DNA from: Ktedonosporobacter rubrisoli | GTDB taxonomy: Bacteria; Chloroflexota; Ktedonobacteria; Ktedonobacterales; Ktedonobacteraceae | Assembly: GCF_004208415.1 (NCBI RefSeq) | Contig: NZ_CP035758.1 | Span: 11,098,001-11,162,000 of the forward strand | Direction: 5' to 3' | DNA: 64,000 nucleotides | Shown: positions 16,472 to 25,052 of the stretch, piece by piece | How positions within the stretch are numbered: the first letter of the stretch is position 1 | How the letters are laid out: each line of letters opens with the position of its first letter | The notes under the pieces: model-generated | Database searches by the model: none | The model's input: the letters and a program-made list of their open reading frames with translations, nothing else | What the model was told of the DNA's origin: nothing | Made by a program: the position numbers and the translations under genes

Positions 16472-17344
16472 ATGCAGAATGAGCCGAAGAAAGAAATTAC
16501 CGGTACCTATTATGTGCAGGATAGAAAGAGCCTGCAAGAGCTTGAGCGCTTGACGATTCAGGGCCAGATGATGACGCGGGAAATGGGTGGTTTGTTGCCA
16601 GAGCAAGAAGATCCGAGCCGCTTCCAACGTGTGCTCGACATTGCCTGTGGACCTGGCGAGTGGATTATTGAGATGGCCAGGACCTATCCCCATATGACGC
16701 TTATAGGCGTAGACATCAGCTCTAGCATGATCGAGTATGCGCGCGAGCAGGCGCGTGTCCAGCATGTTGATGATCGTGTCGAGTTTCTGGTTATGGATGC
16801 CCTGCTCATCCTTGAATTTCCCGCTGTCTTTTTTGACCTGGTTAACTTGCGCTGCTGCGTTGGTTTTATGCGCACCTGGGACTGGCCGAAGATGATAAGT
16901 GAAATGCGGCGCGTTACCCGCTCGGGTGGCATCGTGCGCGTCGCTGACGCGGAAGCAGAGGCCGGCCATACACGCAATGCTTGCCCGGCGCTTACCCAGT
17001 TCTCTACCCTGTTCTGCCAGGCTCTCTATGAAGCTGGACACCTTTTTGAAGCGGTGCCTTCAGGTTTGACGGCTCACCTGGTTCCTCTCCTCCAGCGCCA
17101 TGGATGCAGAAACGTGCAGACCAGAACCTCTCCCATGATCTATCAGGCAGGTGAACCTTCAGGCGAGGCCTTTTATCGGGATATGAAGCGGGCCTTCCAG
17201 ACTTTGCGTCCCTTCATTTTAAAATGGAGCGGTAAACCCCAGAAAGACGAATATGAGAGCCTATGCCAGCAAGCGTTAGAAGAGATACAGGGCAGCGACT
17301 TTTATAATACCTGGAATATGCATACTGCCTGGGGGATCAAATAA
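16472..17344 (+). CDS. class I SAM-dependent methyltransferase
   Basis: A 290-residue enzyme with motif I VLDIACGPGEWIIEMARTYP, motif II GVDISSSMIEYA and MRRVTRSGGIVRVADAE after strand 4. Its C-terminal half (LLQRHGCRNVQTRTS, RPFILKW) aligns in layout with the enzymes at 6974 and 12712, so the three form a local paralogue family. A purine-rich AGAGAGAG precedes the ATG by about seven bases. A terminator follows at 17383-17414. Lipid, quinone or natural-product methylation are all possible; the sequence does not decide. Confidence 0.85.
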   Translation: MQNEPKKEITGTYYVQDRKSLQELERLTIQGQMMTREMGGLLPEQEDPSRFQRVLDIACGPGEWIIEMARTYPHMTLIGVDISSSMIEYAREQARVQHVDDRVEFLVMDALLILEFPAVFFDLVNLRCCVGFMRTWDWPKMISEMRRVTRSGGIVRVADAEAEAGHTRNACPALTQFSTLFCQALYEAGHLFEAVPSGLTAHLVPLLQRHGCRNVQTRTSPMIYQAGEPSGEAFYRDMKRAFQTLRPFILKWSGKPQKDEYESLCQQALEEIQGSDFYNTWNMHTAWGIK

Positions 17345-17382
17345 GCTAAAGAAAAGTAACATATTGGCATATTGTGTGGGTA

Positions 17383-17414
17383 AGAGAGCCGAGATCTATC
17401 GGCCCTCTCTTTTT
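17383..17414 (+). terminator. rho-independent terminator of the methyltransferase gene
   Basis: AGAGAGCCGA (17383-17392) pairs with TCGGCCCTCT (17399-17408) with one A-C mismatch, and T5 follows at 17410-17414. It lies 39 bases after the stop codon. Confidence 0.7.
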
Positions 17415-17429
17415 GGAAAACGTTCTGAC

Positions 17430-19091
17430 CTAACGGGACAATATATGGACGAGCGTTGATTCTAGCTTGTCGGTAGTAGCCAGCGGCGTACGCCAGGCAA
17501 TAAAGCCGTCTGGGCGCACCAGGACAGCGCCGTTACAATTGATTCCATAAGTTGTAAGGAACTGCTCATCCTCGTCGCTATAAGCTGTGCCCGACCCGAT
17601 CTGGTAAACGTCAAGAGCAAGGCCCAGTTTGTTTTTTACTTTCTTAGTAGCCTCTTGCCAGTCTATACCGGCAGCGCCCGTGAGCAAGACGAAGTTCTTG
17701 CCGTAGAGATCAAGTATTGAGATCCGTTTGGCATTGTGCATCAGCCAGATATGCGGCGCACGTGTACCAGGACGGCTGGATGGCCTATTTTCGTAAAGCA
17801 CGCCGTTGTCTTCTCCCTCGGCGATAATCGCCGTCGAACGATAGAGATAACCAGAGGCCACGCTAAGCGCGCTTGGGGCTGGCGCATCAGGATCTTTACG
17901 CACACGTGCTAGCATCTCTTGCGCGCTCTGCGCAATCGCCTCTCGGTGCTCATGGTTGGGTAAACGATAGGCATATAAGCCGGTAGAAAAGCTGACAGCC
18001 AGGTTAGCTACTATCTGACGCTCTTCTGCATAGCTAGTGAGAAGCTCAGGATGCGCTGTACCTTTAAGCACAGTGGCCAGCTTCCAGGCCAGATTGTGGG
18101 CATCAGCAATTCCTGTATTTGCCCCAAAGCCTCCCATCGTCGTCATCACATGCGCCGCATCCCCGGCCAGCAAGACGCGTCCCTGCTGAAAGCGCTCGGC
18201 CACGCGCGAAGCCAGCTCCCAGTAGAGCGTACTTATAATCTCCACAGGTTGGTCAGGAATACCAATGGCGGCCCGAACCAGTTCAAGGCAGCGCTCAGGC
18301 GAGAGAGCGTCGGGTCGTTCTCCCGCGCGAGGTTTAAGGTTAGCCAGTAAGGCCCAGCGTACCCCGCTGTATCCCATAATGCCCTCGACAGTTGGATTGT
18401 TTACGAAGCAGAGGGTAATCTTGCGTCCTCCCAGTTCTTTGCTCAGATCGGTGCGGAACAGAATACTGATCCAATCGCCCAATATCCCATAACCATGTGA
18501 TGGAATGTCAAGCTGCCGACGAATAGCACTTCGATTGCCATCGGCAGCGACAAGGTAGCGAGCACGAACCCGAAACTCTTTGCCGGTTGCCAGCTCGCGG
18601 ATCTGTGCGCTAACCCCTTCGTCATCTTGTCTAAAAGACAGCATCTCGGTCCCGAAGCGGATATCGCTGCCCAATGTAGATGCGTGCGCGCGCAAAATGG
18701 GCTCAAGCTTATCCTGACCGAGCATGGCCATCCTGGTAGGGCTGGGAAAAGGGTTTTCCTGCTGAAATTGCTGATGTGCGCGTGTCTCTGTAGTATCAAG
18801 CACTTTTCCTGTCAGGCTCTCTACGCGTAGTCCCATTTCTCCCAGCTGTTCCGGGGGCGTCTCCAATGCAAAGATTTCCTCCTCAATCCCTACCTGACGA
18901 AACAGCTCCATTGTTCGCGCATTAAATCCGCCCGCGCGGCCATGAATTGAGGTAGTGGCGTGCCGCTCAACTAACAAAGAAGGAATACCGTGCCAGGCCA
19001 GAAAGAGCGCCGTGGAGAGACCCACAACGCTACCACCCACAATCAAAACCGGGACCTCTTGATCATAAGTTGTCGTATATTCACTCATCAT
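17430..19091 (-). CDS. FAD-dependent aromatic hydroxylase (PheA/TfdB/MhpA group)
   Basis: A 553-residue group A flavoprotein monooxygenase. The N-terminal dinucleotide fold reads VPVLIVGGSVVGLSTALFLA, with an E-R pair at its end (LLVERH). The central DG motif AADGNRSAIRRQL and the GD motif RVLLAGDAAHVMTTMGGFG, which contacts the FAD ribityl chain and NAD(P)H, are intact. The C-terminal 150 residues are thioredoxin-like, as in phenol hydroxylase. It should hydroxylate an aromatic or polyketide substrate with NAD(P)H and O2. Many relatives tailor aromatic polyketides or degrade phenolics. GGAG lies five bases before the ATG at 19091. It is transcribed alone. Confidence 0.9.
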   Translation of the reverse strand: MMSEYTTTYDQEVPVLIVGGSVVGLSTALFLAWHGIPSLLVERHATTSIHGRAGGFNARTMELFRQVGIEEEIFALETPPEQLGEMGLRVESLTGKVLDTTETRAHQQFQQENPFPSPTRMAMLGQDKLEPILRAHASTLGSDIRFGTEMLSFRQDDEGVSAQIRELATGKEFRVRARYLVAADGNRSAIRRQLDIPSHGYGILGDWISILFRTDLSKELGGRKITLCFVNNPTVEGIMGYSGVRWALLANLKPRAGERPDALSPERCLELVRAAIGIPDQPVEIISTLYWELASRVAERFQQGRVLLAGDAAHVMTTMGGFGANTGIADAHNLAWKLATVLKGTAHPELLTSYAEERQIVANLAVSFSTGLYAYRLPNHEHREAIAQSAQEMLARVRKDPDAPAPSALSVASGYLYRSTAIIAEGEDNGVLYENRPSSRPGTRAPHIWLMHNAKRISILDLYGKNFVLLTGAAGIDWQEATKKVKNKLGLALDVYQIGSGTAYSDEDEQFLTTYGINCNGAVLVRPDGFIAWRTPLATTDKLESTLVHILSR

Positions 19092-19622
19092 GCTTGCTCC
19101 AATCTTTACTCAACATGCTTTGTGGTCATGGATCAGCAGTATAGAGTGTGGGAGGGTGAAACAGCATCACCCGCGCGCGTGGTTTTTGCGCGCAAAGAGA
19201 AAATGCAAATGTGGAAATAGATTATATTTCGTCCCTAAAAAAGAGATGTTGAACTTCTCCTCGCAGCAGCTCAAGCTCTTCTTTCACCCTTGCGATTGTT
19301 TGGGGAACAAAAAGACATGGAATTTCTTATAGCCATTATTGTTTATGTGCGAAGGAGGCACGTGAGGCGCGGAGGTGGGACGCGCAACCGCCCTCGCTGC
19401 CTTGCTTTGATAAAAGCATAGTATTCTGCCGCTCATATCGAATGCGAAAATGAGCAAGAGAGAAACCGCAGCAAGCTGTCCCTGAAGCTGTTAAGGTGAG
19501 CTGCTTGCCCTTTCAGACTATCTCTGCCTTTTCAGTGCAGGGTGCATGTTTGCGCGCAAGAAGTCTGCGGGATGGCGCCCGGCGTGAACTGATTGGCCGC
19601 GTTCTGGAAGGGCCATGTGACG
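19092..19622. other. intergenic region with no gene recognised
   Basis: About 530 bases between the start of the hydroxylase gene and the end of pspA, both leftward. Open frames here are short and lack ribosome binding sites. The stretch has local alternating GC (GCGCGCGTGG around 19170) but no hairpin with a T-run. Confidence 0.45.
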
Positions 19623-20378
19623 TTAGCGGGTCTCGCCTGGCCCCTCAATTTGTTTCTGCTGAGCGTTGGGGCCCTCCAACTGAAGCTGTCGTTTCATCGC
19701 CTCCAACTGGTCATCCACGTTTTGCTGAGCTGCTATCTGGCGTAGCTCACGATCCAACGTATCGCCGGAACCAAGTAGATTGGGCTCCTCAAGCGTGCCC
19801 TGCTCAATTAGCGCTTCCATCGCATTGGCCCGAGCCTGCATCGAGAGCACTTTATCCTGTGCCCGCTGCATAGCCAGATTCATCTCCGACATCTCTTCAG
19901 AGATACCAGTGACAGACTCATTAATTTTCACCTGGGCCTGAGCCGCACTATACTGCGCTTTGACCATCTCCTTCTGCGTTCGGAAGGTCTCAACGCGAGC
20001 CGCAATAGTTCGTTCCATATCTAGTAAGCGCTCTTTTTGCGCTACTAACTGATCAATCTGCTGCTGATAGCCATCGATCTGAGTTTGTAGCGTCTCTTTT
20101 TTCTGTAGAGCCAGGCGGGCCAGATCTTCCCGCTTAGCCTGAAGCGCTTGCAAGGCCTGCTGACTAAGCCGATTGACCTGCTGCTGAATCTGCTCGGACT
20201 GGATCTCCAGACGTTTCTCATTCGTCACGACATCAGCGATAGCGCGCCGTAAGTGTTGCAATTGTTCGAGCTGTTTTTGGTATGAATAGTCCATCACCTG
20301 TCCGGGATCTTCAGCTTTATCCAGGGCTGCATTAGCCCGGATACGGAAGAAGTTGGTAAGACGCGAGAAAAAGCCCAT
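19623..20378 (-). CDS. pspA: PspA/IM30 (Vipp1) family membrane-stress protein
   Basis: A 251-residue, almost wholly helical protein starting MGFFSRLTNFFRIRANAALDKAEDP, the amphipathic N-terminal helix and hinge of the PspA/IM30 family. It is followed by a long coiled coil rich in Gln, Glu and Lys (residues about 30-190). This ESCRT-III-like family assembles on damaged membranes. The last 40 residues (after QEQ-type repeats) are Gln-rich and probably disordered. GAGGAGCAAGGA precedes the ATG. The divergent neighbours at 20594-22910 are typical partners of unknown function, which suggests a stress-response locus. Confidence 0.9.
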   Translation of the reverse strand: MGFFSRLTNFFRIRANAALDKAEDPGQVMDYSYQKQLEQLQHLRRAIADVVTNEKRLEIQSEQIQQQVNRLSQQALQALQAKREDLARLALQKKETLQTQIDGYQQQIDQLVAQKERLLDMERTIAARVETFRTQKEMVKAQYSAAQAQVKINESVTGISEEMSEMNLAMQRAQDKVLSMQARANAMEALIEQGTLEEPNLLGSGDTLDRELRQIAAQQNVDDQLEAMKRQLQLEGPNAQQKQIEGPGETR

Positions 20379-20593
20379 GGTCCTTGCTCCTCTTCAGTAC
20401 TGCGGCATAAATTTCCAAGGTGGTTACGCAGTTCCATTTTACCGTCGAAGTCTCCTTGCGTTTATGATAACATAGACGTGATAGCACATAAACTATCAAA
20501 TAGATAAGATCAAAACATGAGGAAAAGAGCGCTATGCTCCAAAACGCTGAAAAGTGCTACACGCCTCGTTTATGCTAAGGAAGGAGAGAGCGC

Positions 20594-20989
20594 ATGCACG
20601 ATGAGTTAAGTGAGCCATTACAAGTAGAGGTGCTTGCCGCATCGCTGCGTGCTAATAGTACCGATCTCAAGGCTTTTCTAGAGGCGCTGGCCGTCAAGCT
20701 GGAGGGTTCGCTCCCCAATCAAACTGCTGTGATACGCCACAGCAGTCTATTTTCGCGCGAACATCCAGTGAGAGAGATACTGATTACCCTTGGTGATAAT
20801 CAGTATCGCATTGCAAAGGAGCGGCAAGGGCCGCTGATGACTACCCGTGCTAAAGTGGTTCGTGGTATTGTGCTCAAAACTGATCAGATACCAATGGAGC
20901 AATGGATCGAAGAACTAGCGGCTGGACTGGCCGAGGAAGCCATGCGCAGTACGCAGGCGCGTGTGGCCCTGGAGCGCTTCTTATTATAA
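20594..20989 (+). CDS. hypothetical protein
   Basis: A 131-residue soluble protein with an excellent ribosome binding site (AAGGAAGGAGAG). It has no family that I recognise. Visible features are an N-terminal alpha/beta half (LKAFLEALAVKLEGSLPN; QTAVIRHSSLF), a strand-rich middle (EILITLGDNQYRIAK) and a C-terminal helix with WIEELAAGLAEEA. It is followed 69 bases later by the first YbjQ-type gene on the same strand. The three rightward genes 20594-22910 end at one terminator (23042-23070) and are likely co-transcribed. Confidence 0.75.
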   Translation: MHDELSEPLQVEVLAASLRANSTDLKAFLEALAVKLEGSLPNQTAVIRHSSLFSREHPVREILITLGDNQYRIAKERQGPLMTTRAKVVRGIVLKTDQIPMEQWIEELAAGLAEEAMRSTQARVALERFLL

Positions 20990-21058
20990 AAGCCAGGTTA
21001 CCATGCTGCATAGCAGACCGTCGAGCCGGCTGTGTTTTCAATGCTAAGGAGATTGTAT

Positions 21059-22042
21059 ATGCCTTTGTGGAAGCGGCCTTCTCCAGAGGAAAAACAACGG
21101 CGCCTTGAGGAGCAGCGGGAAGCTGAAGAGAGCCGTCAAGCATTAGAAGCTGGCGGACTGCCCCTCAAGGCCAGGGTACGCCTGAACGAAGAGATGAGCG
21201 CAGGCCATCCCCTCTTCACGAGCGATCTCAGCACTAACGAGTTTCTGCTCACGCGTCAACTTGGATATCAGCCTCTCAGCCAGGTAATGGGCAGTTCTAT
21301 CTACCATGTAGGCTGGCAGTACGCCCGCAGATATACCTGGAATACGAGCGCGAATGAGTTGATCACCTTGTCGCAAGCGCATCAGCATGCAGCTCAACTG
21401 GCGCTGGGCAGATTACAGCAAGAAGCAGCCTTGCTTAGAGCTCATGGCGTTATTGGCGTGCGTTTTACTCAGCGTCGCTATGAGTGGGGGAGCCATTTAT
21501 TAGAATATACGGCCATTGGGACCGCTATAAGGCTTCCGCAATCTCCCCTTGGCGCGCAGCCTTTTATTAGCGATCTCTCCGGCCAGGAGTTCTGGACACT
21601 GCTGCAGGCTGGCTATTATCCGACTGGCGTTGTGACTGGCTATTGCTCGTATTATGTTTCACTGGGTAGCAGAATGACCCAGCAGCTGAAAGGCTGGTGG
21701 GGAGTGGGTGGTGTGAACCAGGAAATTGTGCCTTTTGCCCAGGCAGTTTATACAGCGCGCCATCTCGCTATGACGCGAGCCGATGCGATGGGCAAGAACT
21801 TACAAGCCGTGGGGATCGTAGGGATGCATATTGAGAATGAGCGAAACGTTATCGAATATGAGACCGATAATCCCTCCGCCAAATACCTTGATTTGTTCAT
21901 GCATTTTGCGGTCACGGGAACCGCGATTGTGGCCAGGAAAAAGGAGCATCACATCCCATCTCTCAAACCGACCCTGACCTTGACTGATTTGCGTCCTGGC
22001 TATTATGGGCAGAATCGCGAACTGACCTTTAATGAAGAATGA
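21059..22042 (+). CDS. double-domain YbjQ-type heavy-metal-binding (UPF0145-like) protein
   Basis: A 327-residue protein with a charged N-terminal segment (KRPSPEEKQRRLEEQREAEE, likely helical) and two copies of a YbjQ-like alpha/beta domain. Copy A runs about 55-155 (FTSDLSTNEFLLTRQLGYQP, VMGSSIYHVGWQ, ending in YTAIGTAIR). Copy B runs about 165-300 (FISDLSGQEFWTLLQAGYYP, ending in FAVTGTAIV). Each has the G-x-x-G-V-x-x and final E-(n)-G-T-A-I features. YbjQ domains form pentamers; the metal-binding label is historical and no Cys cluster is seen. The start at 21059 has AAGGAG seven bases upstream. Confidence 0.75.
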   Translation: MPLWKRPSPEEKQRRLEEQREAEESRQALEAGGLPLKARVRLNEEMSAGHPLFTSDLSTNEFLLTRQLGYQPLSQVMGSSIYHVGWQYARRYTWNTSANELITLSQAHQHAAQLALGRLQQEAALLRAHGVIGVRFTQRRYEWGSHLLEYTAIGTAIRLPQSPLGAQPFISDLSGQEFWTLLQAGYYPTGVVTGYCSYYVSLGSRMTQQLKGWWGVGGVNQEIVPFAQAVYTARHLAMTRADAMGKNLQAVGIVGMHIENERNVIEYETDNPSAKYLDLFMHFAVTGTAIVARKKEHHIPSLKPTLTLTDLRPGYYGQNRELTFNEE

Positions 22043-22085
22043 TTAGCTTCATCTCGCTATAAATAATCTAAGGAGTTATTGACCC

Positions 22086-22910
22086 ATGTCTCAACAGGTG
22101 CCTCCACAGGGAAATGATTTGCCGGTCCATGCTCATGAGCGGCTTGTGAGCATGCGTAGTGATGCTCAGCATCGCGGGCTTTTTACAAGTGACTTGAGCG
22201 TCAATGAATTCTTACTGGTACGCGAAGCTGGCTTTGACCCAGTAGGATTAGTGGTTGGAAGCTCGATCTATCATATTGGATATCAGCGGGCCAACTGGAG
22301 CCAGAATCAGGAGATGGGCGTGCTGACTCAGGCGATGTATCATGCCCGTGAACTGGCGATGACGCGCATGGAAGAGGAGGCCAACGAGCTTGGCGCGGAT
22401 GGGATTGTTGGCGTGCGCCTGGAAGTTACGCGCCACGAGTGGGGTGAGGCCCTTGCCGAATTTGTCGCAATCGGGACCGCAATTCGGGCGCGCAATGGAA
22501 AAGCTTTCCGCAATGCACACGGCATGCCCTTTACCTCGGATCTCTCCGGGCAGGATTTCTGGACGCTGCTGCGCGCTGGCTACAGGCCCGTGGGCATGGT
22601 TATGGGGAATTGCGTCTATCACGTTTCTCACCAGGGCCTTGGACAGTGGTTTAATCAGGTGGGGCGAAACGTTGAGATGACTAATTATACCCAGGCCTTA
22701 TATGATGCTCGCGAACTGGCAATGGAGCGTATGCAGTCTGAGGCGCTGGGCCTGAATGCTCAGGGCGTCGTTGGCGCGCAGATTGTTGAGCACAGCCATG
22801 GCTGGGGTTCGCACGTTATTGAGTTTTTTGCTGTTGGCACTGCAGTAATTAGCATTTCTGAAGAGCATCAGATCTCGCCCCCTTCCCTTTCCTTACTGCT
22901 CAATGACTGA
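22086..22910 (+). CDS. double-domain YbjQ-type heavy-metal-binding (UPF0145-like) protein
   Basis: A 274-residue paralogue of the preceding protein without its charged N-terminal extension. Domain A occupies about 30-135 (FTSDLSVNEFLLVREAGFDP, GSSIYHIGYQ, GVRLEVTRHEWG, AIGTAIR) and domain B about 145-260 (FTSDLSGQDFWTLLRAGYRP, GVVGAQIVEHSHGWG, FAVGTAV). A domains of the two genes resemble each other more than they resemble B domains, so the A-B pair arose before the gene was duplicated. AAGGAG precedes the ATG at about nine bases. It is the last gene of the likely three-gene operon. Confidence 0.75.
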   Translation: MSQQVPPQGNDLPVHAHERLVSMRSDAQHRGLFTSDLSVNEFLLVREAGFDPVGLVVGSSIYHIGYQRANWSQNQEMGVLTQAMYHARELAMTRMEEEANELGADGIVGVRLEVTRHEWGEALAEFVAIGTAIRARNGKAFRNAHGMPFTSDLSGQDFWTLLRAGYRPVGMVMGNCVYHVSHQGLGQWFNQVGRNVEMTNYTQALYDARELAMERMQSEALGLNAQGVVGAQIVEHSHGWGSHVIEFFAVGTAVISISEEHQISPPSLSLLLND

Positions 22911-23041
22911 TAGCTGTCTTCACAAGGATCGAGTCGGTGGCTAACAAGCTGTTAAGGAATTTTTGAGGAGGGGAATTCCTCCTGAGAAACGTTAAGGCAG
23001 GCAGGAAGTAATATAAGTGGATTTGTCAGGAATAAGATCGG

Positions 23042-23070
23042 GGAGAGGCGCCCAAGCGCCTCTCCTTTAT
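23042..23070 (+). terminator. rho-independent terminator of the YbjQ operon
   Basis: GGAGAGGCGC (23042-23051) and GCGCCTCTCC (23056-23065) pair perfectly around a four-base loop. TTTATT follows. Confidence 0.8.
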
Positions 23071-23107
23071 TGGTAGGTGAGCAACCAGCCCTGTACCCTC
23101 GTGGAAG

Positions 23108-23488
23108 CTATGCCCGCTTGGGCAGTTCCTGCAGTGACCAGCTATTGCCATCGGGATCACGAAAGTAGGCAAAGTCTGCCCAGGGCTGTACATCGATCTC
23201 ACTGATCTCCACACCTCGTTTGAGCAGTTCTTCACGAGCAGCTTTTATATCCTCGACGACCATAAGGATAGCAGAGAGCGATCCGGGCTTCTTCTCAGTG
23301 AGACCCTTGCCGATAGCAATAGAGCAGGCTGAACCCGGAGGTGTTAGCTGAACAAAGCGTATGTCTTCGCTAACCACATGATCATGATCGGCATGAAAAC
23401 CAATCTTCTCGGTATAAAAAGCCTTTGCCCGCTCAACATCTGAGACTGGAACAATAATCAGTTCAATTTTCATCTGGATCATCTTCAT
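23108..23488 (-). CDS. VOC-superfamily (glyoxalase / bleomycin-resistance) protein
   Basis: A 126-residue single-unit VOC protein: ELIIVPVSDVERAKAFYTEKIGF at the N-terminus, RFVQLTPPGSACSIAIGKG, then VEDIKAAREELLKRGVEI and the C-terminal FRDPDGNSWSLQEL. The terminal motif D-P-D-G-N-x-W supplies the last metal ligand region. The pattern is that of the common small VOC family of unknown substrate. The ATG at 23488 follows a G-rich Shine-Dalgarno-like stretch. A TATACT box on its strand lies at plus 23543-23548. The insertion sequence begins 70 bases upstream of the start codon, in the place where the -35 region should be. Confidence 0.85.
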   Translation of the reverse strand: MKMIQMKIELIIVPVSDVERAKAFYTEKIGFHADHDHVVSEDIRFVQLTPPGSACSIAIGKGLTEKKPGSLSAILMVVEDIKAAREELLKRGVEISEIDVQPWADFAYFRDPDGNSWSLQELPKRA

Positions 23489-23549
23489 AATGCCCCGCCC
23501 TTTCCTCGTATGCTCTTGCGTTTAACGGTTCTTCTACTTACTAGTATAG

Positions 23550-23558
23550 GCATTAAGG
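23550..23558. repeat. 9-bp target-site duplication, left copy
   Basis: GCATTAAGG stands directly before the left inverted repeat and is repeated exactly at 25044-25052 after the right one. Confidence 0.85.
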
Positions 23559-23580
23559 GGTCGTACCCAAAACCCGGGGC
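23559..23580. repeat. left terminal inverted repeat of the insertion sequence
   Basis: It reads GGTCGTACCCAAAACC then CGGGGC. It differs from the reverse complement of 25022-25043 at positions 4, 5 and 17. Confidence 0.85.
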
Positions 23581-23650
23581 TAGACAAGAGAGATTCCCAG
23601 CGGTGATAGGATAAACCAAAACCCAATCTTGTCACCGAAAGGAACCTCTC

Positions 23651-25009
23651 ATGCAGATACAAGTATCGCTCACGTTGGACGTGAATGCAAACGCAAGCCT
23701 AACGCAAATGGAAGAACAGGTCAAAGAAGCAGGCCATCGCTGGATGCGCCAGGCCCTCAAAGAAGTGGTTGGGCAGTGGGAACAGGCTCATCGATCCTGC
23801 CGGGCATGTGGGAGCACGCAGGTACGCACGGAAGGCACCGTAGGCAGAAACATCCAGACCCTCTTCGGTCCGGTGTATCTGGCTCGTCGTCGGTTTCGCT
23901 GCCAGCAGTGCGGGCAACGATGCTGTCCGTCCAATGGGCTGCTTTCGCATGTCCATCTGAGCCGTGTGACCGAACCCTTACGTGAGGCGGCGATGATGGC
24001 AGGAGCCTCCTGGCCCTATCGGCAGGCCGCTGGTTGTCTCAAGCGGCTGACGGGAGCCCAGATCAGTGCCGAAGCCATCCGTTTGCTCACGAATGCAGAA
24101 GGCAAGGCAGCGGCTCACCGTCAGGCCGAACACACGGCCTCCTCGTCCCCCCAATCTGCGTCCAGTCAGCCAGCCCCAGCCGATGAGCGCTGTGTGATTG
24201 GGTTGGATGGGGGATGGGTGTGCAATAGAGAAAAACGAGGGGGCATGGAAGGAAAAATCGGAGTGATTGCCAGTGGACAGGTCTGGGGGAAAGAGCCAGA
24301 GCAGCCCAACGGATCGATGACCTGGATCGAACTGAACCGGTATATGGAGCAGCATCATCACCCTGCAAGGCAGCGGAGCCGTTGGAAAAGGCGTCGGTAC
24401 GTCGCCACTTTTGCAGATGCTCGCGCCATAGGCGAGCAAGCGGCGTATGCGAAAGAAGCCCTCGGGTTGCACCATCATCGGACCATTGTGGTGGCAGATG
24501 GAGCTCATTGGATCAAAAAAGAAGCAACGATGCACTTTCCCGATGCCCAGTGCATTTTGGACTGGCCGCATCTGTGGCGAACGGTGCGCACAGCGGCCAA
24601 CCTTGTCGGAATGCTGACCCAACACAGCCAACACGAGCACGCACGCGTGGTGAACCAGTTGGAAACATGGCTGTGGAAAGGCGAGGTGGAACGGGCTCAA
24701 GAGGTGCTCAAGCAGTGGCGAAGCGAGTTGGCTGGACCGCATTCTCATCGGCTGACCGCTCTGCGGCAAGCGATCACGTATCTGGACAGGCAGCGAGAGT
24801 GGATTGGGTCGTATGAATACTGGAAGCACCAAGGCTATCCGGTGGGCAGTGGCATCATCGAGCGAGCGGTGGCGCTGGTAATCAATCGGCGGATGAAGCG
24901 GCGTGGCATGCGCTGGTTGCGCCGCAATGCCACCGCCGTGGTGGCGTTACGGGTCGACCTGCTCAATCACGATTGGTCGATGCCTGCCTCTACTCGGGTC
25001 TTCCCCTAA
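23651..25009 (+). CDS. ISKra4-type transposase
   Basis: A 452-residue transposase. The N-terminal third has a zinc-ribbon made of C-R-A-C-G-S (about 55-60) and C-Q-Q-C-G-Q-R-C-C, used for end recognition. The catalytic core opens with CVIGLDGGWV (first Asp, about residue 182) and contains VVADGAHWI (second acidic position, about 280), then LDWPHLWRTV. It ends with VGSGIIERAVALVINRRMK, where the catalytic Glu of the DDE triad is expected. These blocks match DDE transposases of the ISKra4/UPF0236-like group. The ATG has AAAGGA nine bases upstream, inside the element. No frameshift or stop is seen. Confidence 0.85.
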   Translation: MQIQVSLTLDVNANASLTQMEEQVKEAGHRWMRQALKEVVGQWEQAHRSCRACGSTQVRTEGTVGRNIQTLFGPVYLARRRFRCQQCGQRCCPSNGLLSHVHLSRVTEPLREAAMMAGASWPYRQAAGCLKRLTGAQISAEAIRLLTNAEGKAAAHRQAEHTASSSPQSASSQPAPADERCVIGLDGGWVCNREKRGGMEGKIGVIASGQVWGKEPEQPNGSMTWIELNRYMEQHHHPARQRSRWKRRRYVATFADARAIGEQAAYAKEALGLHHHRTIVVADGAHWIKKEATMHFPDAQCILDWPHLWRTVRTAANLVGMLTQHSQHEHARVVNQLETWLWKGEVERAQEVLKQWRSELAGPHSHRLTALRQAITYLDRQREWIGSYEYWKHQGYPVGSGIIERAVALVINRRMKRRGMRWLRRNATAVVALRVDLLNHDWSMPASTRVFP

Positions 25010-25021
25010 ATGGTTGAGGTG

Positions 25022-25043
25022 GCCCCAGGTTTTGGGTAGAACC
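25022..25043. repeat. right terminal inverted repeat of the insertion sequence
   Basis: It reads GCCCCAGGTTTTGGG then TAGAACC, the imperfect inverse of the left end. Confidence 0.85.
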
Positions 25044-25052
25044 GCATTAAGG
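25044..25052. repeat. 9-bp target-site duplication, right copy
   Basis: GCATTAAGG, identical to 23550-23558. Confidence 0.85.

Larger units (their letters stand above)
23559..25043 (+). mobile_element. complete insertion sequence, ISKra4-type, 1485 bp
   Basis: The element is delimited by 22-bp terminal inverted repeats (23559-23580 and 25022-25043) that match at 19 of 22 positions. Both begin GGT and contain TACCCAAAACC then GGGGC. It is flanked by the exact 9-bp duplication GCATTAAGG. It carries one transposase gene filling most of its length. ISKra4 elements are named after Ktedonobacter racemifer; the family assignment rests on transposase motifs and size. Intact ends, intact gene and a perfect duplication point to a recent insertion. 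Confidence 0.85.

Noticed and set aside
1..23500. Natural-product biosynthetic cluster
   Set aside because: Methyltransferases, hydroxylase, SnoaL-like proteins and an exporter are present, but no polyketide, peptide or terpene synthase gene is in the window, and the genes are not in shared operons.
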